A stretch of DNA of 64,000 nucleotides, taken from Acanthochromis polyacanthus. Lineage: Eukaryota; Chordata; Actinopteri; Pomacentridae. Below, one piece after another: positions 46,403 through 58,111 of this stretch. The stretch is taken from assembly GCF_021347895.1 (NCBI RefSeq), contig NC_067120.1, positions 23,235,361 to 23,299,360 of the forward strand, given 5' to 3'. The translations under genes were made by a program, and so were the position numbers. Numbering within the stretch: the first letter of the stretch is position 1; each line of letters begins with the position of its first letter. The notes beneath the pieces are model-generated. The model worked only from the letters and a program-made list of their open reading frames with translations, was not told where the DNA came from and did not search any database.

Positions 46403-46770
46403 GGGGCTCCACAGTGGCTTGGTGGTTAGCACTCTCGCCTTGCAGCCAGAATATGTCTGGTTTGCGTGCCGGTCTTCCTTGGATCCTTCTGCATAGAGTT
46501 TGCATGTTCTCTCTGTGCATATATGTGTTTTCTCTGGGTTCTCCAACTTCCTCCCACAGTCCAAAAGCATGTTGAGGTTAATTTGTGATTCTAAATTGTC
46601 CAGAGGTGTGAATATGAGTATAATTGTTTGTCTCTATATGTAGCCCTGTGATAGACTGGTGACCTGTCCAGGGTGCCACCTGCCTTCACCCTGAGTCAGC
46701 TGGGATAGACCCCAGCCCCCCCCCCCCATGATCCTAATGAAGGTTAAGCGGTGTATAGATAATGGATGGA
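46403..46770 (+). repeat. SINE (GGTTAGCACTCTCGCCTTGC type)
   Basis: The head GGTGGTTAGCACTCTCGCCT, a middle TTTGCATGTTCTCTCTGTGC and CTTCCTCCCACAGTCCAAAA, then AGCTGGGATAGACCCCAGCC and the tail ATAATGGATGGA. This is a very common fish repeat; the other copy here is at 57112-58130. Exact family name not assigned. Confidence 0.8.
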
Positions 46771-47373
46771 TTTTGGTGTGAAATGCTTCACATTGATTAT
46801 TTTCAGTATATGCAGTAAGTAGGACATTTTCTTTAACATTGTGACTTCATAATTACAAACACTCCAGTCTTACTTCAGTCTAGTTTCCATCAAGTACACA
46901 CTATTGTTTTCAGAAATCATGCTCTGATACAGCTACTTCCTGTCTGCTAACTGCTCATCATTAAACTGCATACACCAAATTGCCAACAGACTATGGAATA
47001 CCTAGACATGCAATTATTGAGCCAAATAAGTTTTTGAAGTCAAACATAATTCTATAAAGAGTGCAAATACTGGACTTACATTAATCAGGTGGACAGAAAA
47101 ATTACTAATGACTACAAATATGGCCTTGTCTTTGCCTACAAGAGTAAATAGTACTTTTTTATGTAGACAACACAGTTTTATGAGGCCATAATATAACAGG
47201 GCTGCATGTCTGTCACCTTGCGTTGACATTCATTTAACATCTGGAAGCTAAAAATAAATGGATGCAGTGTGTTTTCTGCAGTACTCTCCAGTTTGGGATA
47301 AACCTTAGGGACACTTTGGGGACAGCCTCTTCTATTATGTCACTGGGCTAAACAGGTTATGAAATGAATTTAC
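46771..47373. other. slc23 intron, no feature recognised
   Basis: Nothing recognised before the exon donor site. Confidence 0.4.
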
Positions 47374-47529
47374 CTGGAAACCAAGCAAAACGCAGAGGTA
47401 CCATGGAGGCCTGCCATTGAGGGAGTAAACCAGGTCAACACTTTTGTCTGCCGTCTCCTCCAGAGTCTCCTCTGTTTGTGGCTCCTCAATGTCAACCGTC
47501 AGCTGTGGCTGTTCATCACTTTCTTTGTC
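47374..47529 (-). CDS. SLC23 family transporter, exon (first of five seen)
   Basis: An SLC23 carrier couples Na+ to uptake of ascorbate or nucleobases across the plasma membrane. This 156-bp exon (52 codons, in phase) follows a pyrimidine-rich acceptor (cttctttccaag) and ends at donor gtaaat. It encodes an acidic cytosolic N-terminal segment (EEPQTEETLEETADK) and then LVYSLNGRPPWYLCVLLGFQ, the PPW and start of transmembrane segment 1. Its Gln is followed by His from the next exon, restoring the family's QH motif. The initiator exon is upstream and not identified. Together the five exons form about 266 codons of the N-terminal half with no stop, so the gene appears functional despite 40 kb of transposons. 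The exact paralogue is uncertain. Confidence 0.88.
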
Positions 47530-47857
47530 CTTGGAAAGAAGCACAGCAAAGGCAAACTAGTCAGTTTTCCACTGATGTAATTTATCCAAGCAACAAAAAG
47601 TTTAAAAAATGTCTTTCTTGAAAGAAATTAACTTTAACTGTACCCGGACTATCTGGACACCAACCCACAGAAGTTATTCTCTCATTTTTTCTGTGAGCAT
47701 ACCAGACACTCTCACAGAGCCAAGGATTCCTGAATGGTTTTGTTATTCATTGTCTTTGAAAGTGAGGGTAGGTCAGAGAAAGCTTTCCATCATCAGTGTT
47801 TGCCAAAGTTGCAAGTGGAGTAGTTTTTTTTCTTTCAAATGAAAAAATATACTGAGC

Positions 47858-48440
47858 CAACCCGGTCTCACGGGGTTCGTGAAACTGTCACGTAAATTTT
47901 TGTTTCGGTTTCGTGCGCAACAACATGATTTCGTCATGTTTTTCGTGCCGCTCACCACGAAATGTTTTTCGTGTTGCTCACAACGAAACCCACTGTGGTA
48001 ATCACATCTGAAAGTGGTTTATACCGGCGGATTCATGACGATCTAAGCTGTCCATCGGCGTATACTGCTTATGTGATCGCGTTTGCGGCCGTCGGACATT
48101 CTTTACATTCCTATGCAAATTGGTAAGTGTACCACCGGGTTATGGTTAGGGTTATAGTTAGGTTATGGTTCGGTTCTGGTTAGGTTCTGGTTAGGTTATG
48201 GTTAGGGACGATGTCATGCAAAATATAGCGTTGGATTCGCCACGGTTTTACATTAAAAATATAATATACCCATTCGTTTGAAATACGTTCTGAGTGGCAC
48301 GAAAAGTCCGCCGTTTAAAATACATTGGTGTGCATTTCGTGGTGAGCGGCACGAAAAACATGACGAAATCGTGTTGGTGCGCACGAAACCGAAACAAAAA
48401 TTTACGTGACAGTTTCACGAATCCTCGTGAGATCGGGCTG
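47858..48440 (+). mobile_element. Non-autonomous TIR element, family C, copy 1
   Basis: CAACCCGGTCTCACGGGGTT at the left and the inverted CAGCCCGATCTCACGAGGAT at the right enclose 583 bp. The 7-bp duplication ACTGAGC flanks it (47851-47857, 48441-48447). Inner repeats with TTTCGTGCGC and CGTGCCGCTCACCACGAAAT, a ~130-bp segment shared with 36.5 kb, and a GGTTATGGTTAGG tract (48136-48210) follow. No transposase. Confidence 0.8.
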
Positions 48441-48537
48441 ACTGAGCATACCCAATGGATTTATTATGACAAGTGGAATGCCTATAGAGATGATAGTGGA
48501 GGTTAGGCCCAGTGAAAAACACCTTGTTCCAAATGCT

Positions 48538-49119
48538 CAGCCCGATCTCACGAGGATTCGTGAAACTGTTACGTAAATTTTTGTTTCGGTTTCGTGCGCA
48601 CCAACACGATTTCGTCATGTTTTTCGTGCCGCTCACCACGAAATGCGCACCAATGTATTTTAAACGGCGGACTTTTCGTGCCACCCAGAACGTATTTCAA
48701 ACGAATGTGTGTATTATATTTTTAATGTAAAACCATGGCGAATCCAACGCTATATTTTGCATGACATCGTCCCTAACCATAACCCTAACCATAACCATAA
48801 CCATAACCTAACCATAACCTAACCATAACCCGGTGGTACACTTACCAATTTGCATAGGAATTTAAAGAATGTCCGGCGGCCGGCGGCCGCAAACGCGATC
48901 ACACAAGCAGTATACGCCGATGGACAGCTTAGATCGTCATGAATCCGCTGGTATAAACCACTTTCAGCTGTGATTACCACAGCGGGTTTCGTTGTGAGCA
49001 ACACGAAAAACATTTCGTGGTGAGCGGCACGAAAAACATGACGAAATCGTGTTGGTGCGCACGAAAAAGAAACAAAAAATTTACGTAACAGTTTCACGAA
49101 TCCCCGTGAGACCGTGTTG
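48538..49119 (-). mobile_element. Non-autonomous TIR element, family C, copy 2
   Basis: The same element as 47858-48440 in the opposite orientation, 97 bp away, with its own 7-bp duplication AAATGCT (48531-48537, 49120-49126). Contains a CCATAACCTAACCATAACC tract (48770-48835). Confidence 0.8.
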
Positions 49120-49358
49120 AAATGCTAGAGTGCTGATGATGAAAGTGCTGAAGCTCAAGTACTCTGGTGGTCTTTCTACAGAGCAAGCTCACCTTTTACA
49201 GACAATGTCATTAATATTTGCTAGACAGAGATAGATGTTGCTCTATGAACTATTCCCCAACACCACCCATTCTGTCAGTTTTACAGATCACAACACTGAA
49301 CTGAGACGTGAGACACATGTTTTCTAGGTGGTGGTCCAGCCCACTAAGAGCTGTTGGA

Positions 49359-49502
49359 TTTACAAAGAACGAATATCAAACAGGTATTCAACCATGCTGT
49401 TCTGAGGAGCTCCCATGCGATGCAGGTCCTTCACCCAGTCTGCCAACTCTTTGATGGACTTCACCTGCTCATCAAGGTGCATATCGATGAAGTCACACAT
49501 GC
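49359..49502 (-). pseudogene. Ferritin (heavy/middle chain) last-exon fragment
   Basis: The minus strand reads [20 protein letters not shown] and then [21 protein letters not shown] before a stop. This is the D-helix region, turn and E-helix of ferritin, where iron is stored in a 24-subunit cage. One codon is missing after MH (family: ETHYLDEQ), and the region upstream is not ferritin. The stop replaces the usual KHTLG end. It matches the span of the last exon of vertebrate heavy-chain genes, but no good acceptor precedes it; it is a dead fragment. Confidence 0.75.
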
Positions 49503-49504
49503 AT

Positions 49505-49860
49505 TAGTCGTTGTGATAAGAGCAGATGATGTCTGGCACCAGTATGTTGGCAGTGGGGTAGTGGAGTGTCGGCACAAAGGATTAACTTTTTCCCCTTAGA
49601 TACTTAGGTGACAATCAACACCTTTTGCTCTTTCTCATATTCTTTAAGACATTATTATGCAGTTTTTGTCATGGTACGGAGTGGGTTGTCCTGCTGTAGG
49701 AGGCTGCTGCTGTCAGGGAGTGCTGTTGCCATGGGAGACCCATGAGCTTGGTCTGCAACAATGGCATCTGTCAGCGTAATATCCACATGAAAGCTAAATA
49801 CTTCCTGAAGTGATCGTAAATGTGTCAGCTGCACCGGCATTGGCTTTTTAGATATGTAGT
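49505..49860 (-). pseudogene. Tc1-like transposase relic
   Basis: The minus strand keeps FHVDITLTDAIVADQAHG and LLQQDN around the second catalytic Asp, and, lower down, a degenerate 'ctggtgccagacatc' stretch from the C-terminal region. Same family as 22033-22255. The ferritin fragment abuts its 3' side. Confidence 0.5.
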
Positions 49861-51157
49861 ATGTTTGTGGAACATATCCGCACAGGCAAAAAAATCGTCT
49901 TCCAGCATCTTCTGCTGTCCTTTAATGTGTCCATTTGGCTATATCCCATATTTACATATATTTATGCAGCTGTAGTAGCAATAGTATGAAAAGTAAGCTT
50001 TTGTCAAAGGGTTGCGTTAGTACCTACTCAGTCATATCTAGGTTTAACAAGCAGGGAGAATTTACAGAGGACCTGATCTCTTTGCCCTTATTTCTCTGAC
50101 TGCTGTTCAAACGTATAGAACAAGACATCGGCACCGTCAGACGTTCTGTTCCCATTAGGGAAACATATATGCGCGGCAATATAAGGCATTTTACAATGAA
50201 GTGTCGACTAAATAACCATTAGTGTTGTCAGAGGAAGCCTTTGCTTGACTCACTTCAGTTTACTAGAAGAACACAGATACTGGAGATCGTATTTATGCTG
50301 CTTTAGAAAGAGGCCTTTTTCTTGTCATTTAAATAATTTTGGTAAGATCAAGCACAAGGTAAATCATAGAAATGTGAGAAAAATGATTATCAAGTGCAAT
50401 TGTCTGGAATGTAACTTTGAAGTCACTGGCTCTCAGCTAGCCATCCAAAGACAGGTCACGAGTAGGAGAATAGCATGGAGAGAAATAAATCTCTGTGCTA
50501 GTGACAAAAACAACAGAAACAGAAGTTTTGGATTTGAAGATTTTTGCAAGTAATTTGCTTTCGGGAATGAAGCGTGTCCAGTGCTAAGGGCAGTTATGCA
50601 CATAAAGCCATGCACAACATGACTGTATGGTCACATTAACAGTTTTGGAAATATAACATTGACAAAAACAGAGATGACTCGGTTTTTCTTCAGGCACAGC
50701 ACAATGTTATTTGGTGGAAAAAATGAATTCAAAGCAGCCTCAGATTTTCACACATAAATGTAACCAAAACCACATGTCTCCAAACCGATTCCACAAACAC
50801 AAAAACAGCCTTACACTTTAAAGGATGAAACATGGTGTTTTTCTTTTAAATTTGTCTGTTGTGGCTGCATGAGTTGTACTTTGCACCCATCACCAATGTT
50901 TTTGAGATTTGTGGAAATGAGGACTCATACACAATGATGTCAGCGTAAGCAGTGGCAACAGTTTATTCAAAACTGTTTTAAATTTACTGCAAAACTTTCT
51001 GTACATTTGTATATAATCGAGTCAACATCCTTAAAAGACAAAAGCATCAGTGAGCATCCAGGCATCCTGTTCTGTTGAGAGGTTTTTGGGGAATTTGTTT
51101 GGCATTCTTTGGGGAAAATTGTTTGGTGGTGCTTGGGAGTTTAACTTACAATACTTA
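49861..51157. other. No feature recognised
   Basis: The 50245-50553 plus-strand open frame shows no known domain. If the slc23 first exon lies here I could not identify it. Confidence 0.35.
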
Positions 51158-51517
51158 CGCTACTGTTCAAAGGTTTGGGGCCACTTACAAATGTCCTTAT
51201 AATAATAAGATAATGAGATAATTCTAAGTGAATCAGAAATACAATTTAGACATTGTTAAGATAATGAATGACTGTTCTAGCTGGAAACAGTTGGTTTTTA
51301 ATGGAATATCTACATAGAGGTACAGAGGAACATTTCCAGTAACCACCACTCCTGTGTTCTAATGCTACATTGTGTGAGCTAATGGTGTTGAAAGGCTAAT
51401 TGATGAATTAGAAAACCCTTGTGCAATTATAATTATTTTAGCACATAAATAAAAGTGTGAGTTTTCACGGAAAACATGAAATCATCTGGGTGACCCCAAA
51501 CTTTTGAACAGTTGTTG
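51158..51517. mobile_element. MITE family A, copy 5
   Basis: CGCTACTGTTCAAAGGTTTG at the left and an inverted end (CAAACTTTTGAACAGTTGTTG) at the right, between TA dinucleotides; 360 bp, same orientation as 7609-7969. Confidence 0.8.
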
Positions 51518-52803
51518 TAGAAAAGGCTGCTCAGTGTAAATGTCATGCTGGCCCTTTAAGGGGCGAAGCTTAGACCACCGGTCTGAACTGGATGCAGGAA
51601 AGGGGAGTAGAGGCAAAGAGAAGAGACGAGAGACAGTTGCATAGTTTGTACTGAGTTATTTGGTTTATGTTAAAGTTCCGTTCTCCAGTCACCAATATTG
51701 AAAGTGTGCGTAATTACAAGTAAGTGTGCATTATAAGCCTGGTTGCTTGATAATACTTGTTTCCACATGCGCAGCTAAAGGAGTCATTAACGCAGTGACA
51801 GTTAGCATGTCTAGCACGTGTTGATTTACTGTAGTATTATTGTGTGTCATTTAGACGCTAATACTGTTCTATTTGTGTTCTGTTCTAGACCACACACACA
51901 GACACCCTTACCACCTACAAGTAGTTGTACAAAACAGCAAGAAGTGGTGCTGGAGAACAGCTGTAAAGTTGATTTATCCTCATTAAAAAGCCCTTGCATC
52001 ATCAACGCCTCTTCATTTGGAGTTCTAACTGGACTCACCCCAGTGATTTGCATTGTCCACGAGCAAATAGAGTCACTCGCTTTCAGTTGTGTAAAATAAT
52101 GACAATGGGGACCCAGTGACCTTCAAGGACCACCTGACATGTGACACCAGGGGCCATCTTCAAGTGCAAAGAGGTCAAGTCTCTCTTAAAGCAGGTCGCA
52201 TAGGACAGATCAGTTTATTGTCGGTCAGTACAAACACTTGAAGAGCTGCCTGTTCAAAGCTGAACTATGTTTGGTTTCATGGTGCAATGAATGAGTAACC
52301 TTTCAGGTATTTTATAGTAAAAAAAAAAAAAAAATGCCAACAGTAACTTATGGTAACTATAACATGTTCTGTTCTCAGGAATATTTATTTTCTATTATTT
52401 ATTTGTACATAGTATATCATTAGATGTCCCGTGTGAGTAATGAGCTGTTTTCAAATGCAAAGAGGTCAGTTCCTCTTAACACAGTCCACATGGGACAGAT
52501 CAGTTTCTAAAGGGTCTATATAACACATTGTTTCCTGAGATGAGGAGAAGTGGAAGCAAGTCAGTAGATGATACCAGTGTTTATAATGTGACGGAGTTGT
52601 TCATGGAGGGAGCATGTTAAAGCTGTAACAGACGGAGGGTTAAGATAGTAACATATGAGTATACATCAGTAACAAAACTGTGAGGGTTAAAATAAATGAG
52701 ATTTAATGGACAAACAAAAAAATAACAAAACAAGCCCCCTTAACTTTTTCAAATCTGTTGTGAGGATTTACATATTTTTATATCTGTTGGGAGCCAGCCC
52801 TGT
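51518..52803. other. No gene recognised; one short internal duplication
   Basis: The text 'aaatgcaaagaggtca...ggacagatcagttt' occurs twice, near 52158-52215 and 52455-52507. The segment 51540-51900 (CCCTTTAAGGGGC, then a tctag acceptor-like site at about 51888) could be an LTR or an untranslated exon, but nothing confirms it. Confidence 0.3.
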
Positions 52804-54596
52804 TTAGAATATGTTTTCCACTTGAAGAAGAAGAGAAACTGATGCAAGTTCATCTGTCAGATTTTCATTTTTGACCAAAACCTTAGGCTGGGCAGGCCAA
52901 GGCTGGGAGGTCCATTCCGGAGGGCGACCTGAAGGCTGGAGGGCCCACTTTAGAGGGAGATCCGTGGGCTGGACCGGCTGGAGTGACTGATTCGGAGGCC
53001 GGTCTGGGGGCTGAATAAGCTGGAGGGACCGCTCTTGCGGACGGCCCGAGGGCTGGACAGGCTGGGGCCGGACAGGCAGAGGGGACCGCTCCGGAGGACG
53101 GCCCGAGAACTGGACAGACAGGAGGGACCGCTCCAGAGGACGGCCCGAGGGCTGGACAGGCTGGGGCCGGACAGGCAGAGGGGACCGCTCCGGAGGACGG
53201 CCCGAGAACTGGACAGACAGGAGGGACCGCTCCAGAGGACGGCCCGGGAACTGGACAGACAGGAGGGACCGCTCCGGAGGACGGCCCAGGGGCCGGACAG
53301 TAAATCGATGGCCAGGCCGACGAAGGTCCTCAGGAGGCCGGACTGGGAACCGAACTGAGGACCGGCGTTGGCGAGACCTCTCCGGGGGCCAGGTCGGAGG
53401 CCAGACTGGGAGCCGGCGGAGGCGGGACCTCACCGGGGCGTCGACCTCCTCAGGGACTGGAGGCGGGGCGTCGACCTCCTCCACCGGAGGGTCCGCGGTG
53501 GTCTGGGCCAGATCTGGAGGTGAGGAGGTGTCCGACCCCTCCGGAGCTGGAGCCAGGGGGCCACGGCGCCTCCTGGCATCGTGCCTTCGGCGGCCAGGTC
53601 TCTTGGCGGGCGGTTCTTCCGGTTGCGGGGAGTCCGGATTCAGTTGGCTGCCAGCAGAGAGTCTCAGAGGGCCGGGCATGTTGGGCAGGGGGGCGTCCAG
53701 GAACTCCTGAATGTAGTCTGGCAGGTAGCCGAATAGCCCAGGTCGCTGAGCTGCTAACCTGAGATCCGGGATCACCGTTTCCTCCTTGAGGTCCTTCCTC
53801 CACTCATGTAGATCGCGTAATGCTAAAAAGTATATGCTGTTCTCTACACAGGAGAGGAGAACTACTAGGGAGGAGCCCTGGGTCCAGGTCGGGGCGTCAG
53901 CTGAGTTTTCTGTTGGTGGTGTCGGGGTCTGGTTCTGGGGATCAGTGGACTGATTCTGTGTCTGGTTTTGGGGAGCAAAGATCTGGTTCGGTGTCAGGTT
54001 CTGGGGGGGCCTGAAGACTGGGCCGGGGTCTGGGTCTGGGGCACAGAGGGCTGGGCCGGTGTCAGGGTCTGGTTCTGGGTCTGGTTCTGGGGAACAGAGG
54101 ACAGGAAGATGGCCCCCATGTGGACTGGAAATGGAGGGTCGGTGTGGGGCCCCGCTGAAACAGGATCCAGGGAGCCACGGCGCCTCCCAGCGGCCAGGTC
54201 GCTTGGTGGCTGGCTCCATGGCTGGCAGGGAGACAAGTTCAGACTGACTGTCGGATGAGAAGCTGGGGGGAGGCAAACCAAGGGATCGGTCCAACAAAAC
54301 AAAACAAAACAAAAAAAATCACACAGTTCATGGGAGGAGATGGAAAAAGGTGGGGGCTGAGTGCCTCTCTTCCAGGGTCCATACTGCCTCTTGGAAGGCA
54401 GCTTAATTGCTAGGCGGGTTCCCCAGAAATGAGAGGAAGTGTCAAAACTCAACATGGTGATTGGGGAATCGGGAAACGAGGTGAGGAGCTGTGCAGAGGG
54501 ATTCCGATAGCGGGGATGGCGACGACTGTGCGGGGAGAGGATTGGTCCGAACCCTGGTAGTGGGTTCTTCGGGCCCTGTTGTTGGCCAGATCGTTC
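52804..54596 (-). pseudogene. Gag-like region of an internally deleted Gypsy element
   Basis: Starting just inside the LTR, the minus strand has a frame of about 500 codons from near 54310. Its first ~200 residues carry QNQTQNQSTDPQNQT-type repeats, then LRDLHEWRKDLKEETVIPDL and PDYIQEFLDAPLPNM, then Pro/Arg-rich repeats of the SGRPPERSLLSVQF kind from a ~60-bp minisatellite (53020-53300). No protease, RT or integrase is present and no 3' LTR follows, so the middle and end of the element are gone. Gag identity is inferred from position only. Confidence 0.5.
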
Positions 54597-55227
54597 TGTC
54601 ACGGCTCTAGGAGTCTGGACCCGAGCAGAGAGTCACACGACCAGGGCTGGGTAGAATGAAACAGTTTTTATTGTAGGAAATGAGTAAGGGAGGTGGGTGA
54701 ATCCCTTGCAGTTGAAGGCAGACGAAGGAGGGAAGCCGGCGGGGAGACAGACGCAGGATGAGTGGAGCCGGGAGTCCAGGGGAAAAAGAAGTGAGCCGAA
54801 TGGTTTCTGAGGGTGTCCCAAGGAGACAGGGCAGGTGAGAGCCCGGACAGCTGGAGTCTGGGCAGAGCAGAGATACAGAGACGTTAAAACCTCCAATTTT
54901 GCAACGTACCTTTGGGAGCAGCTAGAAAGTACTGACTGGTAAGTCAAGTTCAACGATCTGGCAGGGTGTGGAAGGTTCAGCTGGTCTTTATTGCAGCAGG
55001 TGTAATCTTGGCGATGAGTTTCAGCTGTCCGGGTCTCATGGGGAGGCTTATCACCTGAGTGGAGACAGCTGAGAGCCGCGCTCCACTCAGGTGCAGTGCT
55101 GGCGAGAGAGAAGGGAGAGAGAGAGGGAGAGCAGAGCAATAGAGCAAAGTAGACAGTGGGAAACAGACAGGATAGGGTGTTTGGATGCCAGATGGGGAGG
55201 ACAGGGGGTGAGAAGGGAGCTCTGACA
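54597..55227 (-). repeat. 5' LTR of the Gypsy element (minus strand)
   Basis: TGTCAGAGCTCCC at 55227 and CCGTGACA ending at 54597 are complementary ends, 631 bp. An AATAAAAAC signal lies near 54668. Immediately inside, GAACGATCTGGCC is the expected place for the primer-binding site. Confidence 0.75.
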
Positions 55228-55465
55228 AGCATAGCTTGTGAACTGAGGACTGTTTACTTCAACTTAAAGTTGTCTTCAGCAATGGAAGTTGATCAAGCCT
55301 TGAAAGTTAGTACTGCCAAATCCTACAGGTGTCCCAACTGTTCTTGATTATTTACAACCCTCTCTGTCCGCATTAAAGTAGAGTTGGAACACACTATGGT
55401 GCCATACCCTCGAAAGCATTATTTGAACAGTATTGTACTGCAGAAAATAGTGTGTTGCTATAAAA

Positions 55466-56460
55466 ATGGAGAGGAAAAGGCAATTTACAATAGAAGAGAG
55501 AAAAACCATCAGAAAATTTAAAAATGCAGGTCTTTCCTATAGAGGAATTGAAAATGTATGTCTTTACTACAAAGGAAAGAAAGTCAAGGTGTCAGTGAGT
55601 ACAGTTTTCTTCACCATCAAAAGGCATTCAAAAAATGGAAGAAACTCTGACAGGAAAAGGTCTGGAAGACCCAAAGCCACAGCAGAATCAGAAGACAAGT
55701 TTCTGAGAGTCACCAGCTTGGTGATAGTCAGCTTACAGGACAGCAGCTTTAAACACAGTTATTTTTATTAGTGGTCGTAGTAAGCAGGTCTCAGTTTCAA
55801 CTTTGAAGAGAAGACTTCAAATTGCAGGTTTGACAAGCTGAGTTGCAGCAAGAAAGCCATTGCTAAGATGTCAGAATAAGAAAAAAAGGCTGACTTGGGC
55901 CATGAAACACTGCCATTGGACTACTGAAGACTGGAATCTTGGGTTCATCAGATTTTTGTACACCGTCGAGTAGGAGAAAGGATGGTTCCTCAGTGTGTGA
56001 CGTCAACTGTAAAATATGGACAAGAAAGCGTGATGGTCTGGAGCTGTTTTACTGGATCCAGGGTCGGTGACTTGTACAGAGTGAGAGGAACCCTGAACCA
56101 AAATGGCTACCACAGCGTTCTGCAGCACCATGCAGTACCCTCTAGTATGTTCCTAGTTGGTCACGGGTTCATCCGAAAGCAAGATAATGACCCAAAACGT
56201 AAGTTCAAACTATGCCAGAACTACCTTAGGAAAAAGAACAAGATGGTAAGCTTGAAAACATGGATTGGCCAGCACAGTCTCCAGACTTAAATCCTGTGGA
56301 GCTCGTTTGGGATGAACTGGACAGAAGAGTGAAAGTAAAACAACCTACTAGTGCCACACATTTATGGGAACATTTGATTTTCATCATGCAAAGAATGCCA
56401 CAAGTGTATTCAGTTGTTTTATCTATGAAAGGTGACTACTTTGATGAGTCAGAAGTTTAA
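55466..56460 (+). pseudogene. Tc1-like transposase relic
   Basis: MERKRQFTIEERKTIRKFKN and SVSTVFFTIKRHSKNGRNSD form the DNA-binding region; GRPKATAESEDKFL is the linker. After stops and shifts, VKYGQESVMVWSCF, QDNDPKRK (catalytic Asp) and WPAQSPDLNPVELVWDELDR (catalytic Glu) follow, ending KGDYFDESEV. At least three breaks: stop after 55768, stop(s) before 55982, frameshift near 56250. Same family as 39979-40915. Confidence 0.88.
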
Positions 56461-57111
56461 AATAGATTTCTGAATTTTTTTAAACTTCATTTGTTTATTT
56501 ACTCTGTGCTTTTATTTCAGAGTTAACATGCAGAATTTCTTTTTTAATGCTGACACACAAACTTCATGTGAGATACATGTGAGATCATTTGCCAATTTTG
56601 AATCGTTATTCGCTGTATTTGAAAAGGTTCAGGTTCTAATGTTTCAAGTTTGTTCCAGGCATTTCCAGTTGGAAGAGCCTGATTGGCTGCAGCAGTTTTT
56701 CACTTGATTAGACATGACAAGTCAAAATGGGCTTTTACATTGGTTACATTTTCACTTGAATCACTGGCTTGTTATATTTATATTACAGCGCATTTACTTT
56801 TCTTTCTTTTTTTTTATCTCCCCATTTAGAAAAAATTAAATTGAAAAATTAAAATAGATTAATTTTACAGTTAGAAACCATTTTTTTGTGTGGTAAAACT
56901 CCTTTGTATCCATCTTGACACAAGTGGCATGGCAACTCAGATATTTTGTGTTTTAATGTAGCATGTGTTGTTAACACTGTAACAAACCTTTGGGTCAGTC
57001 TAAATCAGCTCCATTTACTAAAGTAGACCACCTAACAGGACAATGAGTAGGAAAGTCTGTTTTATATGCCCTCGTGACTTTACATGCTGATTTTAAGATA
57101 CATCTGACTTA
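56461..57111. other. Spacer, no feature recognised
   Basis: AT-rich; nothing recognised. Confidence 0.4.
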
Positions 57112-57470
57112 ATAATCCATCCATCCATTCTCTATACACCGCTTTATCCTCACTAGGGTCGTGGGGGGGTGCTGGAGCCTATCCCAGCTGATTCGGGTGA
57201 AGGCAGGAGACACCCTGGACAGGTCGCCAGTCTGTCGCAGGGCTACATATACAGACAAACAATCACACTCACATTCACACCTATGGGTAATTTAGAGTAA
57301 CCAATTAACCTCAGCATATTTTTGGACTGTGGGAGGAAGCCGGAGTACCCAAAGAAAACCCACGCATGCACAGGGAGAACATGCAAACTCTATGCAGAAA
57401 GATCCTAGGCCCACCCCGGGATTTGAACCAGGGATCTTCTTGCTGCAAGGCAAATGTGCTAACCACTATA

Positions 57471-58111
57471 GACCCCTTGCAGTGTTTACTAACACAAGGT
57501 ATGCACGCGCAGACCCGGTGCAGGAGCTCCTCCTCCGCGTTTAGGAAATTGCATGTCTCGGCTTTGGCCGCATCAATGGGCTCGCTTTGAGAAGGCGGTA
57601 GCGGCTGTTGTTTGGGGCTGCCGCCGCCGACAGCCGCCTCCTGCTGCCTGCCGGACACGGCCTCTTGCTGTTTAGATGCAGCGGATGGTGTGCTGTCCTG
57701 TTGCTGCTGACCTGGTTCGGCATGTTGGGTATTAAAGTATTCCTTCAATGCGTTATCAGGCACTACTTTGACATACTGCACTGTCCTGCTAACGGGCTCA
57801 GGGCTTCTCCGGTATATCAGCAGGAACTGTGATATCAACGTAACGACTGCTCCGGAGAACGCGGAAATCAGTATTAAGTAAACCAAACGTTTAGCCACGG
57901 TAACAAAGCAAGTTCCACCTGGTCGCTGTCACAGCTGCCATATCATCTGCTTTACTACGATTCTGACAGCCGACAGCACAACAAGAAAGCATATTTAGCG
58001 TAATATGTGCTTGCAATATCACGCCTTGGCCAGGTAAACAGGCTTTGTTTTGAACCGGGTCTGCGCATGCAGCTGCCTAATTAAGTATGCATACGTCATG
58101 TGAAAGGGGTC
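57471..58111. mobile_element. 641-bp TIR element carrying a host-gene segment
   Basis: GACCCCTTGCAG on the left and GACCCCTTTCAC (inverted) on the right are the ends; a second shared block GCGCAGACCCGGT lies ~45-55 bp inside each end. TATA flanks both sides (57467-57470, 58112-58115), and removing element plus one TATA restores the SINE. Between the repeats sits a pdzd8-like coding segment instead of a transposase. Superfamily uncertain (a 4-bp TATA or 2-bp TA duplication both fit). Confidence 0.65.
57540..57898 (-). pseudogene. pdzd8: pdzd8-like first-exon fragment
   Basis: The minus strand reads AKRLVYLILISAFSGAVVTL and SQFLLIYRRSPEP, a membrane anchor followed by VQYVKVVPDNALKEYF, then Gln/Ser/Pro-rich text and ETCNFLNA. 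As I recall PDZD8, an ER membrane protein that tethers organelles and moves lipid, it starts with an anchor, YRRQPEP, Y-x-K-x-V-P, a low-complexity stretch and ETC-FLNA before its SMP domain. Here the homology stops exactly after FLNA; SMP is absent. The start codon position is GTG, not ATG. It is a captured piece, not a gene. Identification is from memory of the family. Confidence 0.6.

Noticed and set aside
53994..54602. 202-codon ORF starting at the LTR border as a separate gene
   Set aside because: Overlaps the gag-like frame in another phase and shows no own motif.
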